Shown in pieces: positions 50,111 through 59,000 of a stretch of 64,000 nucleotides of DNA. Origin of the DNA: Candidatus Bipolaricaulota bacterium (GTDB taxonomy: Bacteria > Bipolaricaulota > Bipolaricaulia > Bipolaricaulales > Bipolaricaulaceae). Each line of letters opens with the position of its first letter. Positions within the stretch are counted from its first letter, which is position 1. The notes beneath the pieces were generated by a model. It was not told the origin of the DNA. It worked only from the letters and a program-made list of their open reading frames with translations, and ran no database searches. The translations under genes were made by a program, and so were the position numbers. The stretch is from NCBI GenBank assembly GCA_022838705.1, contig JALHJZ010000001.1, positions 1 through 64,000 on the forward strand. Direction: 5' to 3'.

Positions 50111-51166
50111 TCACGTGGTCGCCGCCTCATCGTCGAGGAAGATGTTCCCCGAGACGCACCCGAGCTCGACCTCCGCTTCCATGACGAGTTCGATGCGCAC
50201 GAGGGCGGATCTGTACCATGGTTCGAGCCTCCCCGGCACCCGCTGCACGGGGAGGTGTTCCCAGCCCCGCATCGTCTCCACGTACGGCCAGTTCACATAG
50301 GTGTGGAACCCGTCCCGGAGATCGGTGAGCACCGCTCCCCAGGCGAGGAGCTTCTCTTGGATCGCCCGCCATTTGGAAAGCGACGCCTCGGCGTGGGTGA
50401 GCCCGAGGTACCCCGCGCTCCCAGGGCCGCGAAGGGCGGACACGCCTCGCCCCGCGAACAGGAGGAACCCGGGCAGGCTCTCGGTGGGGTCGCAGGAGAA
50501 CACATCGAACTGGCGCTCAAGCTCGCGGGGGAGAGGCTGGCGGAGGTCGTGTGCGAAGGCCGCGATCTCCAGCCCCTCCTGGGAAGCGACCTCCTCCACA
50601 AAGGAGGTGATGCGAGGGTCCGCATCGAGCACGGCCACCCGCCGCGGGAGGCGGGTGAGGGCTGCCGCCACGGAGACCAGGTCATCGTCCCCGAGGATGA
50701 GGAGGTCCTTCCCCGCAAGGTCCCCGCGCCTCCACATCATGGCGATCCTGGCGATCGTCGTGTCCTCCGTCACATAGCCCTGGTCGAATTCCTGGGACGC
50801 CTCGGGCCGGTGGGCGGCGATCCGGTGGAACGCGGTGGCCACGTCGTGCAGGAAGCCCCCCTCGACCCCGCGGCCGCGACAGCGAGGACAGTCCAGGGTC
50901 CGGACGGGAGCAATGCCCAACCGGGAGCAGGCCTCTTCCCCCTCCGCAGTGAGGCGGATGAGGCCCGTGTCCCACCTCACCCAGCCCTCCGCGGCGAGGG
51001 CGCGCAGCGCGCTGCAGACGACGAGGAGGGGCACCTCGGCCAGCTCCAGAATCCGCCACACATCCTCGGAGGTGAGGATCGCGGCGAGGACCCGCTCCAT
51101 GTCCCGTGGTGAGACAGGGATCCCTGTCTCCTCCCGCACCCGCGCCGCGAGACCGGCGAGGTCCAT
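50111..51166 (-). CDS. bpsA: N4-bis(aminopropyl)spermidine synthase
   Basis: 351 aa. An N-terminal winged-helix region, a CPRC-type zinc pair (LDCPRCRGRGVEGG), then DQGYVTEDTTIARIAMMWRR, the catalytic GDDDLVSVAAALTRLP motif and SCDPTESLPGF. GDDD and these flanks identify the branched-chain polyamine synthase of Thermococcus and other hyperthermophiles, not an ordinary spermidine synthase. Adds two aminopropyl groups to spermidine on the same nitrogen, a product that protects nucleic acids at high temperature. It lies 1 nt after the M24 peptidase stop and ahead of the polyamine operon, whose promoter overlaps its 3' flank. Confidence 0.92.
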   Translation of the reverse strand: MDLAGLAARVREETGIPVSPRDMERVLAAILTSEDVWRILELAEVPLLVVCSALRALAAEGWVRWDTGLIRLTAEGEEACSRLGIAPVRTLDCPRCRGRGVEGGFLHDVATAFHRIAAHRPEASQEFDQGYVTEDTTIARIAMMWRRGDLAGKDLLILGDDDLVSVAAALTRLPRRVAVLDADPRITSFVEEVASQEGLEIAAFAHDLRQPLPRELERQFDVFSCDPTESLPGFLLFAGRGVSALRGPGSAGYLGLTHAEASLSKWRAIQEKLLAWGAVLTDLRDGFHTYVNWPYVETMRGWEHLPVQRVPGRLEPWYRSALVRIELVMEAEVELGCVSGNIFLDDEAATT

Positions 51167-51167
51167 C

Positions 51168-52256
51168 CTAGACCACGATGAGCTCGTCCTTGGGGGACGA
51201 GGAGAGGATCCGGCACCCGTCCGCGGTCACCGCCACGAGATCCTCGATCCGGATCCCGAACCGGCCTGGGAGGTAGATCCCGGGCTCGATCGTGGCGACA
51301 GCACCGACTTCGAGCACGTCGTCGGAGGATGGCCCGACGGTGGGGGCCTCGTGGACCTCCAGGCCCACCCCGTGTCCGAGGCCATGCCCGAACCGGTCGC
51401 CGTGTCCCGCCCGCGCGATCACGTCCCGGGCCGCCTGGTCCACGTCCTTCCCCGTCCTCCCGGCCCGCACCGCGGCCAGGCCGGCCCGGTTCGCCTCCAG
51501 GACAGTGCGGTAGATCTCACGGACCTCCTCGCCGGGGTCCCCCACCGCCACCACGCGCGTGAGGTCCGCGCAGTACCCATTGACCTGGGCTCCGATATCG
51601 AACAGGACAACATCGCCTCGGGCAATGGCCCGGTCAGTGGGGCGGTGGTGGGGCATCGCGCTCCCCGGACCGCTCGCCACGATGAGGTCGAACGCCACGC
51701 CCTCCGCCCCGTGACGGCGGTACCAGACCTCGAGGTCGAGGGCCACATCGCGCTCCCTCTGCCCCGGCGCCAGCCGCCCCACGATCCAGCGCAGGCCTTC
51801 GTCGGTGAGCCTCGCCGCCGCGGAAATCCGCCCGATCTCCTCCTCGGACTTGACCCGCCGCAGCTCCTCGACGAGCCCCGTCTGGGGAACGAACTCGATC
51901 CCGGACGCGAGCCGCGCGAGCTCCTGGTACACGTAGAGGCTCGTCCTCGAGGCACCGATCCCGACCTTTCTGACCCCGAGCGCCTTCAGCCGCTCGGCGA
52001 GCCAGGGAAGCCACCGCCCCTTGACCTCTTCCACGGGGAGGCCTGCGATCTCCCGCCCCGCCTGTTCCGTGTAGCGGGAATCGGTGGCGAAAAGCGATTG
52101 TTCCCCTGCGATGAGGATCCCGAACGAGCCCGTGAACCCGGTGAGGTAGTGGAGGTTTGGGCGATCCGACCGCTCCACGTTGATGATGAGGAACGCGTCC
52201 AACCCTCGGTCCCGCGTTCTCCGCCCCAGCTCCTCCCGCCGTCGCGCGTGATCCAT
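51168..52256 (-). CDS. pepQ: Xaa-Pro aminopeptidase (M24 family)
   Basis: 362 aa, pita-bread fold. An N-terminal creatinase-like domain (DAFLIINVERSDRPNLHYLTG) precedes the metallopeptidase domain. Ligands are in LFDIGAQVNGYCADLTR (two Asp), GHGLGHGVGLEVHEAP (His), TIEPGIYLPG (Glu) and GIRIEDL (Glu), all present. It removes N-terminal residues before proline in the cytosol. The ATG at 52256 follows GAAGGAGGGG. It is the first gene of a pair with bpsA; no functional relation is evident. Confidence 0.92.
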   Translation of the reverse strand: MDHARRREELGRRTRDRGLDAFLIINVERSDRPNLHYLTGFTGSFGILIAGEQSLFATDSRYTEQAGREIAGLPVEEVKGRWLPWLAERLKALGVRKVGIGASRTSLYVYQELARLASGIEFVPQTGLVEELRRVKSEEEIGRISAAARLTDEGLRWIVGRLAPGQRERDVALDLEVWYRRHGAEGVAFDLIVASGPGSAMPHHRPTDRAIARGDVVLFDIGAQVNGYCADLTRVVAVGDPGEEVREIYRTVLEANRAGLAAVRAGRTGKDVDQAARDVIARAGHGDRFGHGLGHGVGLEVHEAPTVGPSSDDVLEVGAVATIEPGIYLPGRFGIRIEDLVAVTADGCRILSSSPKDELIVV

Positions 52257-52779
52257 GTCCCCTCCTTCGGGAAACCCAGCTTATCCTTCCAGACCGCCCA
52301 AGTAACTGCTCTATTCTAGTAAGGGAACCGGCTTATTCCAGTGTGGAAGGGCTTGGGGGGGCAGGAATCCCCTGAAGTTGACTCGGTTTCGTGGACAGTC
52401 TTGGGCTTGTAGGGGAGGGTTGAAGATGCCGAGGGCACAGTCGCCGCACCTGCCGGAGGCATGGTGGCAAGCTGAGGTGCCGCTTGTGGAGAAGACCATA
52501 CGCAAACACGTTGGACTCGATGGCCACCGTGTACGCCTGGGCCTGCAGGGTGCAATAGTGACCGCCCTCGCGGCGGCGGACGCGATATCCTGCGGCGGCG
52601 GTGTCCCCCTGGCAGCCTGAAAGCAGACACGATGGTACTCACCATGGGTACACCATCCGAGGGTGAGAGTTGCCTCGCGCAAGGGGAGCATGAGGGCAGC
52701 GTTCTTGAACGGTGACACCTGATGACTGGCGGTAAAGACCCAGCCGTCCTCATGCGAGGTTGCTCCGGCAGTCGGTAGG
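52257..52779. other. Long intergenic region, possible IS remnant
   Basis: 523 bp without a convincing gene at the edge of the accessory island. GTTGACTCGGTTTCGTGGAC (52376-52395) resembles the ends of IS3-type elements, but no transposase domain can be read on either strand. A 80-aa plus-strand frame and a 181-aa minus-strand frame exist, without recognisable motifs. I see no RNA gene. Confidence 0.3.
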
Positions 52780-53253
52780 CTAGAACGCCAGCGTGAAGAA
52801 CCCGCCGGGACCGTTGTAGATAAGAATGCACTGCGAGAGGACGTCACGGCCAACAAGAACGATCAGATCCAGATCGCCGATCTTCTGCCCACTGAGGTTA
52901 GCACCAATGAGTGAACTGAACTCAACCTCTAACCCTTCGCCGGGAAAACGAAGCCTGGCAGGGTACAGGTGCTGCGGAACTGTCCCTCCTGCCGTTCCGG
53001 TCTCCACGAGTCCGATGGGAGAGACTCCCAGCTTGGCAAGTGCCTGGGCGTCGACGCAGCTTCGCGTAGCACCGGTGTCAATCAAGGCCCATCCCGTCAC
53101 TGATTGAGGTATGGGTTTCTCTTTCGAGGCAAGAAACTTGCTGAGAGGTGTGGGGACCGAGACTTCCACTTGCAAAATCGGCCCAGACCGAGCGAGGACC
53201 TCGGGGTTGATCTTGTTACCCGATACAAGGAAGAAGCGGTTATGGACGGGCAT
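52780..53253 (-). CDS. Retropepsin-like aspartyl protease-domain protein
   Basis: 157 aa. GWALIDTGATRSCVD carries the aspartyl-protease DTG triad (D59), and a second conserved block DLDLIVLVGRDVLSQCILIYNG (abbreviated) has the hydrophobic-Gly-x-D motif near the C-terminus. A single domain would need to dimerise, as retroviral and DUF4124-type retropepsins do. No signal peptide. Substrate unknown. Its start lies 14 nt inside the end of a small upstream gene, so the two are co-translated. GC content is lower than in the core regions. Confidence 0.8.
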   Translation of the reverse strand: MPVHNRFFLVSGNKINPEVLARSGPILQVEVSVPTPLSKFLASKEKPIPQSVTGWALIDTGATRSCVDAQALAKLGVSPIGLVETGTAGGTVPQHLYPARLRFPGEGLEVEFSSLIGANLSGQKIGDLDLIVLVGRDVLSQCILIYNGPGGFFTLAF

Positions 53254-53494
53254 AAAGCAGCCCCAGGCTCAATGCCGGGATGTGCTCGATCTCATCGTTG
53301 GCGACTACGCGTTTGATCAGGAATGGCTCATCACCGAACCGCTCGACGCCTGCCTGGTACGCCTCGGCCTCGGTTGTGAAAGCCCCGACCAGCTCCTCTC
53401 CCTTGATAAGGACGTACAAGTTCTTATAGTGCTGGAGCAATTCGTCTCGATGACTCACGTAGTAGGCTAACTCCCTCTCAAGCAGCATCTTCAT
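53240..53494 (-). CDS. Small uncharacterised partner of the retropepsin-like gene
   Basis: 84 aa from ATG at 53494, behind GAGGTG. LYVLIKGEELVGAFTTEAEAYQAGVERFGDEPFLIKRV resembles (abbreviated here as VLIKGEELVGAFTTEAEAYQ) the DUF5678-type short proteins that precede retropepsin-like genes in many bacteria. Fourteen nt of overlap with the following gene. A function is not established; the stable pairing across genomes suggests a regulatory or antitoxin-like partner. AT content is higher than in surrounding core genes. Confidence 0.65.
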   Translation of the reverse strand: MKMLLERELAYYVSHRDELLQHYKNLYVLIKGEELVGAFTTEAEAYQAGVERFGDEPFLIKRVVANDEIEHIPALSLGLLYARP

Positions 53495-53596
53495 CACCTC
53501 GACCTAACACCGCTTAGCGTACAGCCATGATGCTCGCCCGTCAACCGGAGCCCGGATCCGTAAGCAAGGGAACACTTCGTGTGCAGGACGCTCGAT

Positions 53597-53776
53597 GAGG
53601 CGACCTTAGTTACGGTACAACCCGGTTGTCCAGGCTCTGTACCAGCGTTTAAAGCTCAAGGGGAAACCGGAGAAGGTGGCGAAGATCGCCGTGGGGCAAG
53701 GGTGCACCTCCTGATCGCCCATGCCGTCTATTGCACCAAGGGGCCTTACATCTCCGCGCAGCCAGCGGAGGGTTGA
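53597..53776 (+). pseudogene. IS110-family transposase, C-terminal remnant
   Basis: YNPVVQALYQRLKLKGKPEK, then KVAKIAV, is the typical end of IS110 transposases (NPVIxAFYxRLxxxGKPKKVA). One or two frameshifts interrupt it, after which LLIAHAVYCTKGPY continues in another frame to a stop at 53776. The rest of the transposase, including the DEDD catalytic domain, is gone. It marks past mobile-element activity in the island. Confidence 0.7.
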
Positions 53777-53804
53777 CACGCGATACGGCATCTGACCCAC
53801 GGGT

Positions 53805-54767
53805 CTATAGACGAGCAACACCTTCGAAAACACCTCCCAACACTGGGTTCTTGCGTCGGCATGACTCCCAGATGCCCGCTACTGAGGGCTCCGCCGCTGC
53901 CGCGATCGTCAGCAACCCAGTGATCGTCAGTGATGTGAACCACCTGATCGACCGGTTCCAGAAGAACGGACTTTCGCACGCTTCTGACGTTGGCACCAGG
54001 TGTCCATATCTGATTGACTCGGAGTATCTCCAAAGTACGTCATACCACCACGCGCGAGTTCCAGGAGGAAGTGGCTTCTTATCCTTATTGAGGGCCTTGG
54101 GCAAATGGGACGCGTGGGTCCGGACAAACGCAGCCTCCAAAATGGGGGCGAAGTGCTCGTAGCGCGATGTCGCACGGTAGAACTGCCGTAGCTCAGGCGG
54201 TACAGGTGTTTGGGTCAGTTTTGACCACACAGTAGTTGCCGTGCCTACTGCAGTAGCCTGTTTTCCGTCCGCACAGAGGAAGAACGGTGGCCCCATCGCT
54301 TCCAGACAATGGGGACAATTCACTGAGAAGACACCGTGCTCCCGCCCAAAGAGATCTCTTCTCCGGCTTGCCCTGCCACGTTCCCCCCACTTCTTCTTCT
54401 CATCCGGCAGGAATAGTGCCAGGCACCGCTCGATCGTGAAGAACGCCAGGGCAAAGTGGAACGTCTGAAGTGGCTGACAGTTTCTGCTTTCCTCTGTCGC
54501 GAAGAAACGCACGTAGTGCTTCCAATCACTGCCCCACAACTCGCTTTCGAGATGGAAGATGTATTCGAGCTCACCTGGTTTGCGGGTGATAGCCGGGTAC
54601 GGCGGTCTCAGTCCCGAGCGGACGGTCTTCACATAGTCAGTGATAAACTCCCCAAGCGTCTCCGGAATCTGACCCGGCGTCCTGCTGGAGTGCGCGATGG
54701 CAGCATTGAGCGCAGCGGTCAGGAAGGCATTTATCCAGTTCCAGCGGTGAGATGACTCATCAGGCAT
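53805..54767 (-). CDS. Unrecognised 320-aa protein of the accessory island
   Basis: I do not recognise the family. The sequence is soluble and rich in aromatic and charged residues. CPHCLEAMGPPFFLC gives a CxxC and a third cysteine that could bind zinc. RWNWINAFLTAALNAAIAHS at the start and SIRWFTSLTITGLLTIAAAA at the end are weakly hydrophobic, but not clear membrane helices. GC content is visibly lower than core genes, which suggests horizontal acquisition. Located between an IS110 remnant and a restriction/toxin cluster, so a defence role is possible, without direct evidence. Confidence 0.6.
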   Translation of the reverse strand: MPDESSHRWNWINAFLTAALNAAIAHSSRTPGQIPETLGEFITDYVKTVRSGLRPPYPAITRKPGELEYIFHLESELWGSDWKHYVRFFATEESRNCQPLQTFHFALAFFTIERCLALFLPDEKKKWGERGRASRRRDLFGREHGVFSVNCPHCLEAMGPPFFLCADGKQATAVGTATTVWSKLTQTPVPPELRQFYRATSRYEHFAPILEAAFVRTHASHLPKALNKDKKPLPPGTRAWWYDVLWRYSESIRYGHLVPTSEACESPFFWNRSIRWFTSLTITGLLTIAAAAEPSVAGIWESCRRKNPVLGGVFEGVARL

Positions 54768-54894
54768 GCATAATCACTCCAGGCCAGCTCCCCCAAGCCT
54801 TTCAAATGCGTCCAACGCACACCTCGATCATGGAAGGCAGACTGACCGTTGCCTCCACCTGACCTAGGTCACAGCTGAACTCATACATCTCGCT

Positions 54895-55515
54895 TCACTT
54901 CCTCTCACCGGGCCCTTCTTCCACGATCTTGATCTCCTCGGGGGTGAGGCCGTAGAGGCGGTAGACGATTTGGTCGATCAGCTTATCGGTGACGCACAGG
55001 CGTTCCTTGATGGGCCGGAGCTTGGCCAGGCTCCGCTCGTAGGCGTCGCGAAGCTCGGCCATGAACTCGTGGGTGAGTTTCCGCCCGATCCGGGCTTTGT
55101 TCTTCTGGAGAATCTTCCACAGCTCGTCGAATGGAACTTCCGGCTCGCCCTTTTGGTAGTCACCAAGGTAGTTCTTGAGCGCGGTCTTGCCCGTGAGGGC
55201 TTCGATCCCGGTATTGCCCATCTTGTCGGGTTGGATTTGGAGCTCGGCCTCAAGCCAGGAGAGGAAGTTCTTCATCTCTTCTCGCTTTTCCTCGTTCAGA
55301 CGGATCATCTCCTCGGCGAGAAAGGCGAGGAGGTCGTGGACCACGTCGCTCTGTTCCCAAAGCGCCCCTTCCGGGATCTGCCAATCCTTGTTCAGGGGAT
55401 CGGCGTTGTGCTTGCGGACGAGCTCAGGATCTGGCCGATGCGACCGTGTCAGCCGCGCTTCGATGAATTGAAGCAACTCGCCGAAGATCGCCTGCGGATC
55501 TCCGCCCGGGTTCAT
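54895..55515 (-). CDS. 206-aa protein resembling the C-terminal tail of type IIG restriction enzymes
   Basis: 206 aa. The last residues, LIDQIVYRLYGLTPEEIKIV, are the recurring C-terminal end of Eco57I-type restriction-methylases. The middle has NEEKREEMKNFLSWLEAELQ, a probable helical coil. The large type IIG gene upstream ends at ERARLVEEAKRLYQDALNRA without this tail, so the tail may have become a separate subunit. Its start overlaps the RelE-type toxin stop by 4 nt, so it is co-expressed with the toxin-antitoxin pair that separates it from the large gene. Confidence 0.7.
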   Translation of the reverse strand: MNPGGDPQAIFGELLQFIEARLTRSHRPDPELVRKHNADPLNKDWQIPEGALWEQSDVVHDLLAFLAEEMIRLNEEKREEMKNFLSWLEAELQIQPDKMGNTGIEALTGKTALKNYLGDYQKGEPEVPFDELWKILQKNKARIGRKLTHEFMAELRDAYERSLAKLRPIKERLCVTDKLIDQIVYRLYGLTPEEIKIVEEGPGERK

Positions 55516-55778
55516 CGGTATGCCTCCCTCCGGTGGATAACCCGGAAGATGTGTACAATACTTGCCTCGTCATCTACTTCGTAGAGCACGCGATACTCCC
55601 CTACCCGTAGGCGGCGCTCTCGCCCAAGGCCCACAAGCTGTTTGCTGGCCCGTGGCCGGGGATCGTTCTCCAGCCCGAGCAAGGCGGCCAAGATCCTGTC
55701 CCTAACCTGATCGGGAAGATGGTCCAGGTCGCGCTGGGCGGCGGGACGCAGCACTACCGAGTAGTGCTTGGCTTGCAT
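55512..55778 (-). CDS. RelE/ParE-family toxin
   Basis: 88 aa. YSVVLRPAAQRDLDHLPDQV, RASKQLVGLGRERRLRVGEYRVLYEV and HIFRVIHRREAYR are the usual RelE core with C-terminal basic and tyrosine residues (RVIHRREAYR). RelE toxins cleave mRNA in the ribosome A site. Its ATG overlaps the antitoxin stop by 1 nt (TGATG), and the restriction accessory gene follows with a 4-nt overlap. Confidence 0.92.
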   Translation of the reverse strand: MQAKHYSVVLRPAAQRDLDHLPDQVRDRILAALLGLENDPRPRASKQLVGLGRERRLRVGEYRVLYEVDDEASIVHIFRVIHRREAYR

Positions 55779-55984
55779 CAGCCGCCCTGGTGGGCCAAGT
55801 AGTCGCGCAGTGGGACATCTTCGCCGGGTTCACGGCGTGCCTGCGCGATGAGGGCGATGTCCAAGAGATCCTCGGCAAACTCTTCATCCCTAAGCAACCG
55901 GGCGATGACCGCTTCCTGCTCTTTCTTGGGGAGAGCTTTGAATGCTGTCCAGAAGACTTCAGCCGTGGCTTCCGTTGCAGTCAT
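55778..55984 (-). CDS. Antitoxin of the RelE-type toxin
   Basis: 68 aa, acidic: EVFWTAFKALPKKEQEAVIARLL and DEEFAEDLLDIALIAQARRE are seen in antitoxins that accompany RelE/ParE-family toxins. The helical C-terminal half would wrap the toxin. There is no classical ribbon-helix-helix or MazE motif. The ATG follows AGGAGGAG. First gene of the three-gene unit antitoxin, toxin, 206-aa protein. Confidence 0.82.
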   Translation of the reverse strand: MTATEATAEVFWTAFKALPKKEQEAVIARLLRDEEFAEDLLDIALIAQARREPGEDVPLRDYLAHQGG

Positions 55985-56085
55985 TCGACTCCTCCTTTCT
56001 CCACACTCTTAGACCGTTTTCGTGCCGGGGACTCGGGTGCCCTCTGACCCAGGCACGTCTCCTTGCTCAAACTCTACTAGTACGA

Positions 56086-59000
56086 TCATACATCTGTCGT
56101 CGGGCGAAATTCACTCCCGCGCTGTACTGCCTCGGGATCGCTGGCCCGGTTCAATGCATCTTGGTACAAGCGCTTTGCTTCCTCCACCAGCCGCGCTCGC
56201 TCGGCCGGTGGGGTCGTAAGGGCAATGCGGCGGATGGGAAAGACGTTTAGGTCTTGAATGAACACCTGAAGGTAGCGGCCCCTAAGATCAGTGCACTTGT
56301 GAGCAATCCAGAGCCAGCCAAGGGCGCTGTTTAGTAGTGTTACTGGGTAGCCGTCCCGCACTGCGGCGACATACATTGCGTCGTTTGTGAAGAACCGGCC
56401 TCTTGGGTCGAAACCGAATAGCGGATGATCCATGAACCTGCCGAAGATGATCTTCGGCTTGGCGAAATCAGCGTAGTAGTCGATGGTGTCTTGGATCTCG
56501 TACCACTTGTACTCCCCAGGCTTCCGTCCTGGCCATCTGCCCTGCCTTTCCTCGTCCCAATCAGGCGGCCTTGGTTCCAAGCGCTCCCTGAACTGCTCGA
56601 GATGGCGCTTGATGGCTGGATAGCGGTCAATGTCCACCCCGCGTCGGGTGAAGATCAGGTACTGGTTTTTGTAGTCGATCTCGTAGCGCTTGATGTCCTC
56701 GCCCACGACCAGGGGCTTGATGATCTCCGCGCTCTTGGGGTCCTCAGCGATCAGGCGGGCCCGCGTCTCCTCGTCGATGAAGAACGCCTCGTTGCAGCCG
56801 GTGAGCACGCCGCGGCGGATCTCCACATCGCCAAGCCAATCCTTGAGGGGGACGCTCATAGCCTCCATCTTCGCCAGGATCGCCATCTCGTCCGCGCCTG
56901 CCAGCTGCCAGCTCTCCTCCGTGAGCGCACCCGGCGGAAGCACCGATGCCTTTTCCTGAACGAGCTCATCGAGGGACTCGAAGTCCAAAGTAACGACTCG
57001 GAGATAACGCGTTGGGGGAGCACCTTCGCCACCCTTCACGGTGAGCACGATGCAGGGGTAGGCTGAGACGTCGGGAAAGACGGGGAGATCCCCGAAGTCG
57101 ATGATCTGTAGCGGCCTGGCCCTCTCGATGAGGAACCTTCTAAGGCGCTCGCCATAGGCGGCGCGCATGAACTTGTTCGAGGTGATCATCCCAAACCGGC
57201 TGCCCTCGCACAGCAGGCGGTGGCCGATCTCGTAGAAGTACACGTAGAGATCAGCAATACTGTCATAGGCTTCGAACCTGTCCTTGAAGAAGTCCTTGTC
57301 CTTGAGCTGCTCCTGACGCACGTATGGCGGATTCCCGATCACTGCGTCGAAGCCGGGATTGCGCCTGCGCTGGCCGGTATCCGCGAAGAACACCTCGGGG
57401 AACTCGAGCTCCCAGTGGAAGAAGTGCCGTTCGTTAGCGATCTCTTGAGCTTTGGCGAACCAGGGCCTGGTACGGACTTCACTTTCCCACACGGCCGGCA
57501 AATCACTCAACTTGAGCAGGGCGTTTTCGTAACCAGTTGCATCCACTTCGTTTCCAAAGTAGGTGGACACCCAGGCGTTGGCCATCTCCTTGAACGGCTG
57601 AAGGAGGGTGAGGATACGTTCGTAGATGGCTTCCTTTTCGCGGATGTCCTCGACCTTGTCCGAGGGCTTGCGGAGGAGCTCCATCACCTCGCCGAGCACC
57701 ACGGGGAGGCGCTTCTTGAGCTCGCCCTCGAACAGCCCCACCACGTGCTCCCCGATCTCGACGGCCTTGTCCTTCTTCCCCTGAGCAGGGAGGCGGCCCA
57801 AATCCTTCACCCATGCCCCGATGAGGGAGTTCCCGAGCCGCAGGTGATGATCGAGGAACGAAAGCGGGCGGTCTTTGGCCACAGTCTCGATCCACAAGGA
57901 GAGCTTGGCGAGCTCCACGGCCAAGGGGTTCACGTCCACCCCGTAGATGCAGCGCTCCACCACCTCACGACGCGCCCAGCGGATCTCCTCTTCCTCCATC
58001 TCCTCGGGGGTCTCGCCGAAGGCCTTGATCAGTTCCTGGGCCAGGTAGTCCACGGCCTCGACGAGGAAATGCCCGGAACCCATGGCCGGGTCGAGCACCT
58101 TGATGGACAAGATCTCCTGGATCAACCGATGATCGAGCTCGGCAAGCTTGCGCTGGTAGTGGTCGCGGTCGTAGCCGCGGCTTTTCTTGAGCTTTTCCTC
58201 GAGGTCACGTCGCTCTTCCTCAAGCTCCTTTCGCTTCTCTGCAACGAGGGGGCCAAGGGTATTTTCCACAATGTACTTCACGATGTAGTCCGGGGTGTAG
58301 TAGCTCCCGGTGGCCTTACGCTCGCCCTTATCCGTCTCCAAGTAGACCTCGCCGGCCTGGTAGGTGTTGAGCGGTCGCCTATCACCGAGCTTGGCTAGGG
58401 GAACGAACACCTCGCGGTCCTTCTCCCTGGTCACGGCGATGTCCTCGTGGGCCAGGCGGAGGCGGTGTTCGAGGAGGCCCTCGTAGATCGAGCCGAGGTT
58501 GCGGATGTCGAGGTCCCGGTAGCTCACCGGCCCCCGCCCGCCGCGGCCGGCGGCCTTGGCCCGGAAGAGCTGGTCAAGAGCTTGCGCGAGGTACTGATCG
58601 CCGACCTTCCACTGCGCAAGAGCGGGGTGCTTCTTGGGGTCAAACAACCCGCCGTTGTAGGGCGGCACGCCGAGGTAGGCATCCCCCTCGTTCACGATCC
58701 GGAACAGCTCGTTGAGCTTGTTCCAACTGTGGTAGGCCGTGGGGCTGAATGAGCGGCCCTCATCGAGCTGGTTTGCGATCTCTCGGGCCCAGGCTCTCAG
58801 GCTGTACGAGTCACGGTAGACAGGGTTGTGCATGGGCAGTAGCTCACGGTCCTCGGCGTAGAACAGGAACAGGACCCGGTAGATGAGGACGAACGTGTTG
58901 GCTCGGATCTCCTCCAAATCGTCCTCGGTGAGTTCGTTTTGCGGGCACTTGAGGAACCCCTCGGCCAGGAGCCTCAGGGCCTCGTACACGTTCTCCTTGA

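Noticed and set aside
52311..52856. 181-aa minus-strand frame
   Set aside because: Overlaps the retropepsin-like gene end, has no motif and an arginine/proline-rich composition typical of a shadow frame.
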